Virus record (IMG/VR): IMGVR_UViG_3300037200_000071
Location: 1 to 22,061 of that record
DNA from: a virus
Strand: one strand, 5' to 3'
Length of the DNA: 22,061 bases
Position numbers and translations under genes: made by a program. Below the pieces are notes generated by a model. That model saw nothing but the letters and a program-made list of their open reading frames with translations, was not told the origin of the DNA and did not search any database. Below are positions 14,460 to 21,695 of the stretch, in pieces. Each line of letters opens with the position of its first letter. The stretch's first letter is position 1.

Positions 14460-15512
14460 TCATCGGCGGCGCATTTCCCTCGCACGCTCGCGCTCGAAAG
14501 CGCGCAATTGCTTAAAGTCCATCTTGGCGGGATCTATCGGAGGCGGATTCGCGCCAGATGGAGCAATTGGAGTGATCGGAGCCGGGGCTCCCTGCCGTTC
14601 TGCCGCTTGCGAAGGCGCTGCTACCGGGGAAGTAGCCTTTTCTGGTGGCTTCGTAAGACTTAGCTCAAGATCCCTAACTTCTGCCACTGCTTTGATCGGG
14701 TGCAGTTTCCCTATCTTGCCTGCGACTTCCGGGTTTTTAGCCAGGAAATACGCGATGTCCGTACCATAATCCGACAAATCGATGTAGTCAAGGACCGACT
14801 GCTGCAGCATGAGAGGGGATTTCGTGACGACCTCGGTCCAATCGGCATTCTTCTTGACCGCCGCATCCACCTTTTTCTGCCGTTCGATCTTGGCAGCCTC
14901 CAGCCGCACCGTCTCTTGAGCCTGACGCTGCTCATCGGCATAGCTTTGAATGGCCTTCTTGGCTTTATATTCCGCCCGATCGTCACTGAACTTGAGCCAG
15001 TCGAATTCACCCTTGTCATTCTTGTATTTGGCATCCTCAGGCTGTGGTTCCTTTAGCTCTGGCGCTGCCGGTGTCGTTTTGGCCTTGAGCGCTTTGAGTT
15101 CTTCCTCGACCGCGAGGCGTTGCTTACGCTCAAGCTCGCGCTCGTTGAAGAGCTGCTCGGCAAAGCGCTCGCTGTCGGCCGCTTCCTGAGCTTTGGTGGT
15201 GGCGAGAGCTTCTTGTGCTTTGAGGCGCGCGACATACTTACCGATGCGCTTGCGCTCTTTCTCGGCTTCCGCCTTGGCGAGTTCGACGATATCTTCCTCG
15301 TCGATCCCGTCGTTGGGGTCAGTAGATGGCGAAACAGCCTCAGTTCTTCCGGTAACAATAGCTTTGGATCCAGCATCGTTATCCCCTATTTCGACGGCCA
15401 CTGATTGCTTTATGATCTCTAATGGCGCTGCAGCCTCCCTCGCCGGCCGCTTCTTATCGACAATGACTTCTGTGCTCTGAATACCGCCCTCCGAGGTAGT
15501 TACTTTAGCCAT
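14460..15512 (-). CDS. Scaffolding protein
   Basis: A 350-aa protein, mostly charged and helical. Residues about 72-146 are a long Glu, Lys, Arg and Ala-rich coiled-coil candidate (LAKAEAEKERKRIGKYVARL). The middle part carries FDWLKFSDDRAEYKAKKAI, and residues 290-330 are Pro and Ala rich linker. The last 20 residues end in ERERAREMRRR, a basic tail that in P22-type scaffolds binds the coat protein. It sits between portal and coat, as in P22 (gp8, 303 aa). It overlaps the portal stop as TAATG at 15514-15510, with GGAG about 10 nt upstream. Function is assigned from composition and position, as scaffolds diverge quickly. Confidence 0.85.
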   Translation of the reverse strand: MAKVTTSEGGIQSTEVIVDKKRPAREAAAPLEIIKQSVAVEIGDNDAGSKAIVTGRTEAVSPSTDPNDGIDEEDIVELAKAEAEKERKRIGKYVARLKAQEALATTKAQEAADSERFAEQLFNERELERKQRLAVEEELKALKAKTTPAAPELKEPQPEDAKYKNDKGEFDWLKFSDDRAEYKAKKAIQSYADEQRQAQETVRLEAAKIERQKKVDAAVKKNADWTEVVTKSPLMLQQSVLDYIDLSDYGTDIAYFLAKNPEVAGKIGKLHPIKAVAEVRDLELSLTKPPEKATSPVAAPSQAAERQGAPAPITPIAPSGANPPPIDPAKMDFKQLRAFERERAREMRRR

Positions 15513-17677
15513 TATTTTGATGCTCCATTCGCAGGTTTCGCCTTAGCCGCCTTACGATCCTTATCCCCTTCTTCCGAGGCGTGCTCCCGCTCAGCCGCGC
15601 CCACGTGCTCGGCGTGCGCCATTTCCCGCTCGGCCATGTCTTTCTCGTGCCGATCGCTTTGGCGGCTATCGATGATGTCCGCACCCGCTTTGAGTTCTGC
15701 CACATCGAGTGCTGTCTGACTACGCTTTTCGGTGTCATGGACCTTGGTGACATTGCTCCCAAGGGCTTTCTCGCGCTCAACCTGCATCCAGCCCTGCTCT
15801 ATGGAGGACTTGTACTTAAGCTCCATTTGTAGCTGCTGGATCATCTTTTGCTGCTCTTGGGATTGGATCATCAACGCCTGAACAATGCCCTTAGCACTGT
15901 GAGGCAAGTTCTCCATGGCCTTAGACATCCCTTGGGTGTTAAGCGGCATGAGACGATCCGCAAGGTCATCAGCACCAGCAAAATCCATATTACGAACAAC
16001 CAAATCCGCCCCTGTCTTGGCGATAGGCTCAGCCAAAGGTGTCTTAAGGAGGTCAAGCATGTTCTCCGCGCCCTCCTGGCGCTTGGTCTCATACCCGGGG
16101 CCTGTATCCATCACGACGTCATAGCGACCGACCGACATGTCATGCTTGATCTCGGTCACACCCTGATCGTTCACTTGGGGTGAATTGATGGCGACCATCT
16201 GCGGCGTCCCATCCTCGCCGATGATGCGCTGCATGCGCTCCTCGCTGTAGTAATAGGGGAATAGATCCAGCAGGATCTCGCCAATGTGGCTGATAAACAT
16301 CGTCTGATTGTCGTAGAACTGGAAATGGCTGATATCGGATAAGGCTTGTCTACGGCGCAGTGCAACACCCGATACGACCTCGCCGGGTGTGTCCTGGCCG
16401 GGCTCGTGAGGCATGCCGGCCACCATCATGAGGTTGCGAATACCAGACTCGGCCGCCTCCTTGAAGCCAGCCTCCACTTCGATTGCAGGTGCCCGTTGTG
16501 GCGGAGGGACACCCTGAAGCGGCTGTCCGTCCATACCTAAAATTAGGTTCCACATCAACTTACCGTAGGGCTTCTGGTTCGCGTCATCCCACTCAGGATG
16601 CCCATCGAACTGCCCAACTACTCCAGTCCATGGAGCTTTCGAAGATAATGCGAGCTTCTCAGCCTTGGCTGTCTCCCAATAGTTAGCCGAACGGGCAGGA
16701 TCCTTCATATCCCGAATCATGCCCTTGCGCCGGACATCGCCATTTAAGTCAAGTACATTGCCCTCGCAACGGCTGATAGGAATGTAGCGGCCCGGGAGAT
16801 CACGCTGCTCAGCCACTTTGGTGCCCGTGAGCCTGAACCACTGAACTGTACGACGCTCGGACGGTCGTTTATCCACAATGGAAACTTGGGCGAGTTCAAA
16901 CGCCTCTTTTTGGCGTCGGTACTGAGATGCAAATAGAGTATTACCGTTGGAGAGCTTATAGAGCGTGTCTTTGACCCGCTTGATGCGATAGTACTCGGCA
17001 AGGCGGATAGATTCTTTGTTCTCCCACTTGTGTTGATCATCCCCTGGGGCTCCGTGGGGCCATTCATTGAGATATTCATCGGGGTACGCTCGCTTGAAGG
17101 CGGTTTTCTTCATCCACTCGGTGATGATGAACCAGTCGGCATCTGAGCCGTCGGGCATGACGGAGGCTGGGTCGATATAGCAGGTGAGGGCATTACGGAT
17201 GGGCTTGATCTTGAGTTCCTGCTCGAAGCTCTTTTCGTCTATGTATTCGCCCACGACACGTGCATAACCCCAGCCTATCCTGACAGCAGACGCGCCAGCT
17301 GTGTCATACGCAACAGATGCCTTCGAGAGCGTTTCGACATGACGAACCAAGCCATTCGCCACGCGGGCATCGTCAATAGTAGCATCCGAAACGGGGTGCA
17401 CTTTGATACGCGGGCGCTGTTCACGCATATTGTTCGTGACACGACGAACGAGTGTCGCGGTGTGATTAATCGTAAGGGAGGGCCGGCGCTGGATCTTACG
17501 GAGATTGTAAATGTCATCGGGCCACTGCTGTCCATCCTCGAACTCCAGATCCTCTATCGCGAGAAGACGGTTAGGCGACTCGATCTCCTCGGCAATGCGC
17601 AGGCGCTCACTCGCCTCCATCCAGACTTCTGGGTCTGTTTCGGCCTGCTCTGCATAATCACGCGGTACATCTGGCAT
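15512..17677 (-). CDS. Portal protein, P22 gp1-like
   Basis: A 721-aa protein, close to the 725 aa of P22 portal. It forms the dodecameric channel for DNA entry at one capsid vertex. Family-type motifs include FEDGQQWPDDIYNLRKIQRR (residues around 46-65), RPSLTINHTATLVRRVTNNM, RPRIKVHPV and ADWFIITEWMKK. Residues 589-721 form a long Gln, Glu and Lys-rich helical tail (QSQEQQKMIQQLQMELKYK), consistent with the long C-terminal barrel of P22 portal. The gene starts at ATG 17677, 53 nt downstream of the 94-aa gene, with only a weak Shine-Dalgarno. It ends by overlapping the scaffold start. Family assignment is strong. Confidence 0.92.
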   Translation of the reverse strand: MPDVPRDYAEQAETDPEVWMEASERLRIAEEIESPNRLLAIEDLEFEDGQQWPDDIYNLRKIQRRPSLTINHTATLVRRVTNNMREQRPRIKVHPVSDATIDDARVANGLVRHVETLSKASVAYDTAGASAVRIGWGYARVVGEYIDEKSFEQELKIKPIRNALTCYIDPASVMPDGSDADWFIITEWMKKTAFKRAYPDEYLNEWPHGAPGDDQHKWENKESIRLAEYYRIKRVKDTLYKLSNGNTLFASQYRRQKEAFELAQVSIVDKRPSERRTVQWFRLTGTKVAEQRDLPGRYIPISRCEGNVLDLNGDVRRKGMIRDMKDPARSANYWETAKAEKLALSSKAPWTGVVGQFDGHPEWDDANQKPYGKLMWNLILGMDGQPLQGVPPPQRAPAIEVEAGFKEAAESGIRNLMMVAGMPHEPGQDTPGEVVSGVALRRRQALSDISHFQFYDNQTMFISHIGEILLDLFPYYYSEERMQRIIGEDGTPQMVAINSPQVNDQGVTEIKHDMSVGRYDVVMDTGPGYETKRQEGAENMLDLLKTPLAEPIAKTGADLVVRNMDFAGADDLADRLMPLNTQGMSKAMENLPHSAKGIVQALMIQSQEQQKMIQQLQMELKYKSSIEQGWMQVEREKALGSNVTKVHDTEKRSQTALDVAELKAGADIIDSRQSDRHEKDMAEREMAHAEHVGAAEREHASEEGDKDRKAAKAKPANGASK

Positions 17678-17703
17678 AAAGTCAGGTCTCAGCCTCGTGT
17701 TTT

Positions 17704-17731
17704 ATGCAATGACTGCATGATTATGCTGCAT
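17704..17731. repeat. ATGCA/TGCAT dyad cluster before portal gene
   Basis: The 53-nt gap before the portal gene contains ATGCA (17704-17708), TGCAT (17714-17718) and a second TGCAT (17727-17731). The first two form a 5-bp inverted repeat with a 5-nt spacer. On the coding strand the sequence after it is AAAA. It could be a small hairpin, protein-binding site or chance. No promoter was identified here. Confidence 0.3.
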
Positions 17732-18015
17732 TAGGCTTCCACTGAGAGACTAATACTTGACGATACCAAAAAACGATAAGCGACCATTTCAACACTAGAT
17801 ATCGCCGGACCATCACGTCCTACGCTTTCATCAGCTATCTCGGCCGCCTTGGCAAGAGTCTCAGCTAAGATATATCTTGATTGGCCACCGACGATGTTAG
17901 CCTTAAAAACTCCCATCCTGCCTTCTTCTTTCATACTACCTCGCTCCAAAAGCTTGAGAGGTGGCGTGATAGATGCCCACGCTTGAATCCAACTATCTGA
18001 TGGCATATTCTTCAT
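17731..18015 (-). CDS. Hypothetical protein between terL and portal, 94 aa
   Basis: The frame is open from ATG 18027, but ATG 18015 overlaps the TerL TGA as ATGA, the junction type used throughout this operon, so I prefer it (94 aa; 98 aa from the first ATG). The protein contains a helical, Ala and Glu-rich stretch, SRYILAETLAKAAEIADESV, and a Ser-rich end. No family is recognised, and there is no membrane segment. P22-like phages normally have terL directly followed by the portal gene, so this gene is an addition. Translation signal upstream is weak. Confidence 0.6.
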   Translation of the reverse strand: MKNMPSDSWIQAWASITPPLKLLERGSMKEEGRMGVFKANIVGGQSRYILAETLAKAAEIADESVGRDGPAISSVEMVAYRFLVSSSISLSVEA

Positions 18016-19451
18016 GCGCCAAGCCATGCCGTATCCGAGTTACCAGCCCCGGAGAACGAGCGCTGATGGTTCACCCCCGCCTTGAACTGCACTTCGGCAA
18101 AGCGGCGCATCATCATGGCATAGCGGGTGGCGGACATGAGATCGTCACGCATCTTGACGATCAGGCCGTCCTTACGGTGGTACATGCGAAACTCCTCCCA
18201 CCAGTCGTTAAGCGTTGAGAACACCTTGAGGCGCCCTGTCTGCATGCGATCGAGCATTTCGGCGATACCCGCTTCCAGGCCGTTTGTACCGTCCGGAAAG
18301 GTCGCACGCTGGCCGATCATCTTCAAGCCTTGCTCTCGGTAGAGGCTGGCAAGCTGCTCCCCTGAGCCCTTGTCGTGCTGTAAGCCATCGTGGGGCCAAG
18401 CCCAAGGGAGCCACTCTCCCCATGGACGAATTGAAGCGGCAAACATGGCTGGAGTGTGCTGACGTTGCCGACAACAGGCAATAACGTACAAACAGTCTGA
18501 ATCCCTGTCCCAGGCCATTCGAATAGCAGCTGAAGGGTGATCCCATCCGAAATCCAAGCCTCCCATCTGCGGCCAAAAAGTTGGGATGGCAAAGGGTTCA
18601 CAAACGAGCTCCGCCTCAGCAACTGGGAAAACTCTTCCAGAACCAAGCTGAGGTATCCCCTTTGTTCGGGCGTCACGTTCGTACTCCGGATAGCTCGCAA
18701 TAATGGCTGCCCGCTGCTCGGGCGTGTAATGGCTCACATCGTCGATGGTCATCTGGGTGACATGGCTGCCCGGCTGCTTGTCGAGTACGAAGCGCCTGAC
18801 GACATCCGACATGCCGAGAAGCGGGGTGAATGTCACAAACACGGGGCCAACGGTTGAGTTTGTACGAGTCAGGCCCTCTATATAGATATCTAATGGCGGC
18901 TCCTCATCGAACCAGACGATGTCGAGTGTTTCGCCCTGCCATTTCTCGCGGCCTTTCTCATATGACTTCAGCGCGATATGGCTGACTTGGCCGGACTCGT
19001 GTCGGATCTTGATGCTGTCTTGGAGATCGGGTTGACCGCGGGCGGGTGTAATATCGAGGATCGCGTCTTTAGGTATTGCGCCAGTTCCGTAAGCACCTGG
19101 GCGTCCGAGGAGGATACGCTGGACGTTGTCTCGAGTAGATTCGCCAGTAATGCCTGCAGCCCAGCCGATGATATGTCTATCGTAATGCTTACCAGGCCAT
19201 CCTGAGGGATATCTACCAGTAGCGTGCATTGCATATTCCATCCCCGCCGCTAATGTCTTGCCGAGCTGATTACCCGCCATCAACAGCCGCTCTCTGTGAT
19301 CCTTGCCGGCTGCGTGGAACTCTAGCTGCTTTGGATAAGGGCGATAGTCATCGAGCTTCTGTTGACTCGACAGGCGTGCTTCCTGGGCTATCAGGGTCTC
19401 TAGGAGCAAGGAAGGATTGAAGGGCAGTGATGGCGAGTCGGAGTTCATCAC
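18012..19451 (-). CDS. terL: Large terminase subunit, P22 gp2-like
   Basis: A 479-aa packaging motor with N-terminal ATPase and C-terminal nuclease. Walker A is MAGNQLGKT (residues 58-66), and Walker B is IVWFDEEPP (178-186). The TFTPLLGMSDVV segment (208-218) is the coupling region. Nuclease acidic positions are D300 in GLDFGWDHP, D355 in AWPHDG, and D437 in MRDDLMSATRY. Long runs, including PHDGLQHDKGSGEQL and ATFPDGTNGLEAGI, closely match P22 gp2 (AWPHDG...EKGGGEQL). The likely start is GTG 19451, followed directly by ATG 19448, so the N-terminus is uncertain by one residue. It overlaps the upstream gene by 104 nt in another frame. Confidence 0.95.
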   Translation of the reverse strand: MMNSDSPSLPFNPSLLLETLIAQEARLSSQQKLDDYRPYPKQLEFHAAGKDHRERLLMAGNQLGKTLAAGMEYAMHATGRYPSGWPGKHYDRHIIGWAAGITGESTRDNVQRILLGRPGAYGTGAIPKDAILDITPARGQPDLQDSIKIRHESGQVSHIALKSYEKGREKWQGETLDIVWFDEEPPLDIYIEGLTRTNSTVGPVFVTFTPLLGMSDVVRRFVLDKQPGSHVTQMTIDDVSHYTPEQRAAIIASYPEYERDARTKGIPQLGSGRVFPVAEAELVCEPFAIPTFWPQMGGLDFGWDHPSAAIRMAWDRDSDCLYVIACCRQRQHTPAMFAASIRPWGEWLPWAWPHDGLQHDKGSGEQLASLYREQGLKMIGQRATFPDGTNGLEAGIAEMLDRMQTGRLKVFSTLNDWWEEFRMYHRKDGLIVKMRDDLMSATRYAMMMRRFAEVQFKAGVNHQRSFSGAGNSDTAWLGA

Positions 19452-19719
19452 GGGTTATGCCATCCAGTGCGCCATCGGGATCGACCTTCTTAGGCATGAG
19501 AGAAGCCACGACTTTAACGTAACTCGTTGGATCGTCAATACGAGCGAGCCTAATCGCTTCCTTGCCATTGCTCTCCCAATCAGCAGCGAGATCAGCGAGA
19601 AATTGATTCTCTAAATGCTGGCGCCCCTTGGGCTTGCCGGCTGGATTACCCGATTGACCGGGTTTCCATTGATGCTCTTGGAGCCAAGGAACTTTGAGCG
19701 CTGCATTGGAACTGCTCAC
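19348..19719 (-). CDS. Putative small terminase subunit (DUF5681-type)
   Basis: A 123-aa protein starting with GTG at 19719. Near its N-terminus it has WKPGQSGNPAGKPKGRQ (residues 18-34), the signature of the DUF5681 group found directly upstream of many phage terL genes. Residues about 36-75 are helical. The rest, including ITRDELRLAITALQSFLAP, is compatible with a small helical subunit. A role in recognising the packaging site is inferred from gene order. It has no clear helix-turn-helix. The last 104 nt overlap terL out of frame. It might instead be a terminase-associated protein. Confidence 0.75.
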   Translation of the reverse strand: MSSSNAALKVPWLQEHQWKPGQSGNPAGKPKGRQHLENQFLADLAADWESNGKEAIRLARIDDPTSYVKVVASLMPKKVDPDGALDGITRDELRLAITALQSFLAPRDPDSPGSTPVESTEAR

Positions 19720-19725
19720 AGTTTG

Positions 19726-19980
19726 TTACGGTGCACCAAAATAGGTGCGCTCCCATTCTTCGAGCTTGATGAGATCAGCTCGGGATTCAATGGAAGGCAT
19801 ATCAGGGATGAGACGATTATGAAGACATGAAAACATGGGTTCGATTACTCGCTTCAATAGCTGGGAATAAATCAATCCTTCATTCTCAAAAGAAGCAGTG
19901 ACATGGAAACAGTCTTTCCATGGCAGCGGCCCATCTGGCTCTTCGTTATAAGCTAACAGGAGAAGCTTTTTATATTTCAT
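19726..19980 (-). CDS. Hypothetical protein, 84 aa
   Basis: The gene begins with ATG 19980, overlapping the TGA of its upstream neighbour (ATGA), and ends 6 nt before the putative small terminase gene. The product starts MKYKKLLLLAYNEEPDGPLP, with mixed charged and hydrophobic content and two Cys. I recognise no domain. Both this and the preceding 76-aa product carry a similar segment, LLKRVIEPMFSCL and LIKQVINPLMDMI, which may mark a distant paralogy or shared helix (weak). Confidence 0.65.
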   Translation of the reverse strand: MKYKKLLLLAYNEEPDGPLPWKDCFHVTASFENEGLIYSQLLKRVIEPMFSCLHNRLIPDMPSIESRADLIKLEEWERTYFGAP

Positions 19981-20207
19981 TGCACTGTGTCAATTTCACG
20001 GGTACTCGATACGACGAGGGAGACCTTGTACTTGGTCTTCGAGTCGATGACGTGATCTGGCTTTAAGTACGCATCAATCATATCCATGAGCGGGTTAATG
20101 ACCTGTTTAATCAATTGGTTGCGCGCGGTAATGATGCCGTAATCAAGATCTACGCACTCGACCGCATAATTCTGTTTCTCGATTTGTGGGCCTTGGACTT
20201 CAGTCAT
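19977..20207 (-). CDS. Hypothetical protein, 76 aa
   Basis: ATG at 20207 overlaps the end of the co-chaperonin gene by 8 nt, and the stop overlaps the next start as ATGA. The protein has a helical core, RNQLIKQVINPLMDMIDAYL, resembling in pattern LLKRVIEPMFSCL of the following gene. The C-terminus forms strands (KYKVSLVVSSTREIDTV). No family is recognised. The translation signals suggest tight coupling in the same operon as the co-chaperonin and terminase. Confidence 0.65.
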   Translation of the reverse strand: MTEVQGPQIEKQNYAVECVDLDYGIITARNQLIKQVINPLMDMIDAYLKPDHVIDSKTKYKVSLVVSSTREIDTVQ

Positions 20208-20607
20208 ACACGATCGCGATATCTTGTTCGGAGCACACGATCACTTCTTTGCTGCCCCATCGGACGGTGGCGAACAGGTAGCCGCGTATCTCAAGTCCTC
20301 CAAGTTCGACCACATCACCGACTTTGACCTCGGTCGGACGGAAACTCTTACTGTCCCAGGTTTTGCTGCGCTGCCCTTTCGGGCCGTTGTAGAGCTTTGG
20401 GTATCGGCCCGGGCCAATCGCTCTAACCCGCCCCCGGAGAGGCTTACCGGTATAGACAACTTCGAGGGTGGAGGAGGGCTTCCAATCGAGGGGCTCGATG
20501 ACGATATTGTCCCTAAGGGGCCTAATGTGAGCTTCGGCCGGCACGGATGTGATGGACTCATTGCCTACTCGTACGCCCGGGACTTCAATCGATAGGCCGT
20601 CATTCAT
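20200..20607 (-). CDS. GroES-like co-chaperonin
   Basis: A 135-aa protein whose residues 28-135 follow the chaperonin-10 pattern: IRPLRDNIVIEPL (GroES IRPLHDRVIV), GRVRAIGPG (GEVLAVGNG), VKVGDVVEL (VKVGDIVIF), and EVIVCSEQDIAIVYD (EVLIMSESDILAIVEA). Between these lies a shortened mobile-loop region with EVVYTGKP in place of the IVL GroEL-binding motif. The protein is longer than GroES (97 aa), with 27 extra N-terminal residues and an insert around residues 72-92. Phage co-chaperonins such as T4 gp31 replace GroES to fold the coat protein in GroEL. A similar role for the coat gene downstream is plausible. It starts by ATGA overlap with the 48-aa gene. Confidence 0.75.
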   Translation of the reverse strand: MNDGLSIEVPGVRVGNESITSVPAEAHIRPLRDNIVIEPLDWKPSSTLEVVYTGKPLRGRVRAIGPGRYPKLYNGPKGQRSKTWDSKSFRPTEVKVGDVVELGGLEIRGYLFATVRWGSKEVIVCSEQDIAIVYD

Positions 20608-20750
20608 TTCTTGAGCTTAGCTTTTTGGCCTTCCGAATAGGCTATCGCTTCTCGTTGGGATCTCTTGGGAAACTTCTTTTTCGCTTCCTTGCTGGTTATC
20701 CACTTGGCTACGAACTCGCCAAGCTTTTCGCCACTTTGGGGGGTGGGCAT
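20604..20750 (-). CDS. Small conserved-type phage protein, 48 aa, nested in another frame
   Basis: ATG at 20750 gives a 48-aa product starting MPTPQSGEKLGEFVAKW and continuing FPKRSQREAIAYSEGQKAK. The M-P-x-P-x-x-G-E start and the F-P-x-x-x-Q-R-x-A-I-A-Y-S pattern are known from many short phage proteins of unknown function. It has its own GGAG 7 nt upstream and ends by ATGA overlap with the co-chaperonin start. It lies almost entirely within the frame of the longer 96-aa ORF (20617-20907) but in a different frame. These features favour the 48-aa reading as the real gene for this stretch. Confidence 0.75.
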   Translation of the reverse strand: MPTPQSGEKLGEFVAKWITSKEAKKKFPKRSQREAIAYSEGQKAKLKK

Positions 20751-20907
20751 GCACAGTCTCCACTCGTTGCGTTGCACTCAGCACGGCATCGGTTGTGCGA
20801 ATCTCATTGAGTTCTGTGGGACTTAAGGGCACTGCGGTATAGATCTTATCGCCATCGATTGAGGCATGGACAGTCTTGGTGCCCAAATGGAAGGTTGCGT
20901 GTCTCAT
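20617..20907 (-). CDS. Hypothetical protein, up to 96 aa; C-terminal half overlaps another gene
   Basis: ATG 20907 overlaps the TGA of the previous gene (ATGA). The N-terminal 52 residues have plausible content (HATFHLGTKTVHASIDGDKI, then LSPTELNEIRTTDAV). From about residue 53 the frame overlaps the 48-aa gene for 134 nt and the sequence becomes arbitrary-looking (RKAWRVRSQVDNQQGSEKEV). Either this is a true out-of-frame overlap, or the two frames are joined by frameshifting, or a sequence error in the six-C run at 20738-20743 splits one gene. No family is recognised. Confidence 0.5.
   Translation of the reverse strand: MRHATFHLGTKTVHASIDGDKIYTAVPLSPTELNEIRTTDAVLSATQRVETVHAHPPKWRKAWRVRSQVDNQQGSEKEVSQEIPTRSDSLFGRPKS
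20758..20761 (-). promoter_or_regulatory. Shine-Dalgarno site for the nested 48-aa gene
   Basis: GGAG on the coding strand, 7 nt upstream of ATG 20750. It supports separate translation of the nested gene rather than read-through of the 96-aa frame. Confidence 0.5.
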
Positions 20908-21143
20908 CCGGAGCCTGGGAATAAGGTCTTGCCACCCTCGCTGCCATCGGGGGCTTTACCGCCGATACTGACATCGTGGGCATTCGATAGATCGAATTGC
21001 ACACCCCCCCGGAGTTTGGGCTCTGGAGCGATCGTATATTGCCCCAGGAGGTTTCTCATCTGTTTGGTGCCCGAACGGAGCACCATACCCTCTCGGGGCT
21101 TGCCAGAGGATCCTACGACGGCTCTATCGTCACCCTTGGCCAT
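20904..21143 (-). CDS. Hypothetical protein, 79 aa
   Basis: The gene starts by TAATG overlap with the 59-aa gene at 21143 and ends by ATGA overlap with the next. The product is Gly, Lys and Ser rich (GSSGKPREGMVLRSGTKQM, later GGKAPDGSEGGKTLFPGSG) with no hydrophobic segment. No domain is recognised. Its composition resembles that of the preceding 59-aa protein, and both may be small, disordered DNA- or RNA-binding or assembly factors (inference). Confidence 0.65.
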   Translation of the reverse strand: MAKGDDRAVVGSSGKPREGMVLRSGTKQMRNLLGQYTIAPEPKLRGGVQFDLSNAHDVSIGGKAPDGSEGGKTLFPGSG

Positions 21144-21322
21144 TACGGTCTCTTCGGGCCTGATTCCATGCCGTGATAGTTATGGACCGGGAAGCGTATG
21201 CCGTTGCCATCGCTCGAGCCCACTTTCTCCTCACTCTTGATCGAGCCCTTACCGGCCTGACCACGATCCTGGTGCTTGGGCTCTCCCTTCATCGACTCTC
21301 GATTCTCTGGCTTGCCGGGCAT
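21143..21322 (-). CDS. Small basic hypothetical protein, 59 aa
   Basis: ATG 21322 is preceded by a perfect AAGGAG with 6-nt spacing, so translation is well supported despite the short length. The product is hydrophilic, Lys, Gly, Glu and Pro rich (MPGKPENRESMKGEPKHQDR at the start), and probably disordered. The end, IRFPVHNYHGMESGPKRP, is more ordered-looking. Its TAA overlaps the ATG of the next gene (TAATG). No family is recognised. Confidence 0.65.
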   Translation of the reverse strand: MPGKPENRESMKGEPKHQDRGQAGKGSIKSEEKVGSSDGNGIRFPVHNYHGMESGPKRP

Positions 21323-21385
21323 GTGGAGCTCCTTGTGAAGTGATCGGAATCTAACCGTTTAGCCGTCTGTTTGCAATCGATCGCA

Positions 21386-21399
21386 GGCATGAAGATGCC
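21386..21399 (-). other. Short hairpin after the GIY-YIG-type gene
   Basis: GGCAT-CTTC-ATGCC on the coding strand, a 5-bp stem with a 4-nt loop beginning 7 nt after the TAG. No T-tract follows, so it is not a convincing terminator. It may be an mRNA-stabilising or processing hairpin. Confidence 0.3.
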
Positions 21400-21406
21400 A
21401 CTTTCC

Positions 21407-21685
21407 CTAGGCGTCCGATAAATGTTCCAATTCCCATCCCTTCTGCACTACAACATCTGCACATCTAAACCACTCTCCCCTGATGTGATATCTCTTGAGA
21501 TTCCTATGAATTAGACGCTCGACATAGAGAGCATGCATCTCACTTCTACAACGTATCTTGGCCATCATCTTCATTTCCCCCGGACATCCAGTTTGCATCT
21601 GTTTCAGCCGTTCCTCCGGATTTCTAGATTTTCCTATCTTCATGCGAGACGGCTTAGTAGAAGCTTTTATAAAGTAAACGTACAT
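21407..21685 (-). CDS. GIY-YIG/T5orf172 (MUG113-like) nuclease-family protein
   Basis: A 92-aa protein. The N-terminal MYVYFIKA supplies the first strand, followed by MKIGKSRNPEERLKQMQTG, in which the I-G and Arg of the GIY-YIG superfamily can be seen. The later segment ALYVERLIHRNLKRYHIRGE carries the Glu-containing helix and ends in GEWF, typical of MUG113/T5orf172 members. The whole domain fits in 92 residues, so no other domain is fused. Family members are often found in phages and are thought to cut DNA, but substrates are mostly unknown. Upstream Shine-Dalgarno is weak. The gene follows a 170-nt intergenic region with repeats. Confidence 0.8.
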   Translation of the reverse strand: MYVYFIKASTKPSRMKIGKSRNPEERLKQMQTGCPGEMKMMAKIRCRSEMHALYVERLIHRNLKRYHIRGEWFRCADVVVQKGWELEHLSDA

Positions 21686-21695
21686 GCTACGCTGA

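Noticed and set aside
14700-15404. Plus-strand ORFs of about 80-118 codons opposite the scaffold gene
   Set aside because: They are antisense shadows of a charged helical protein, with Ser and Leu runs complementary to its Glu, Lys and Arg codons.
21386-21399. GGCAT/ATGCC hairpin as a Rho-independent terminator
   Set aside because: The stem is only 5 bp and no T-tract follows; it is kept only as a short hairpin.
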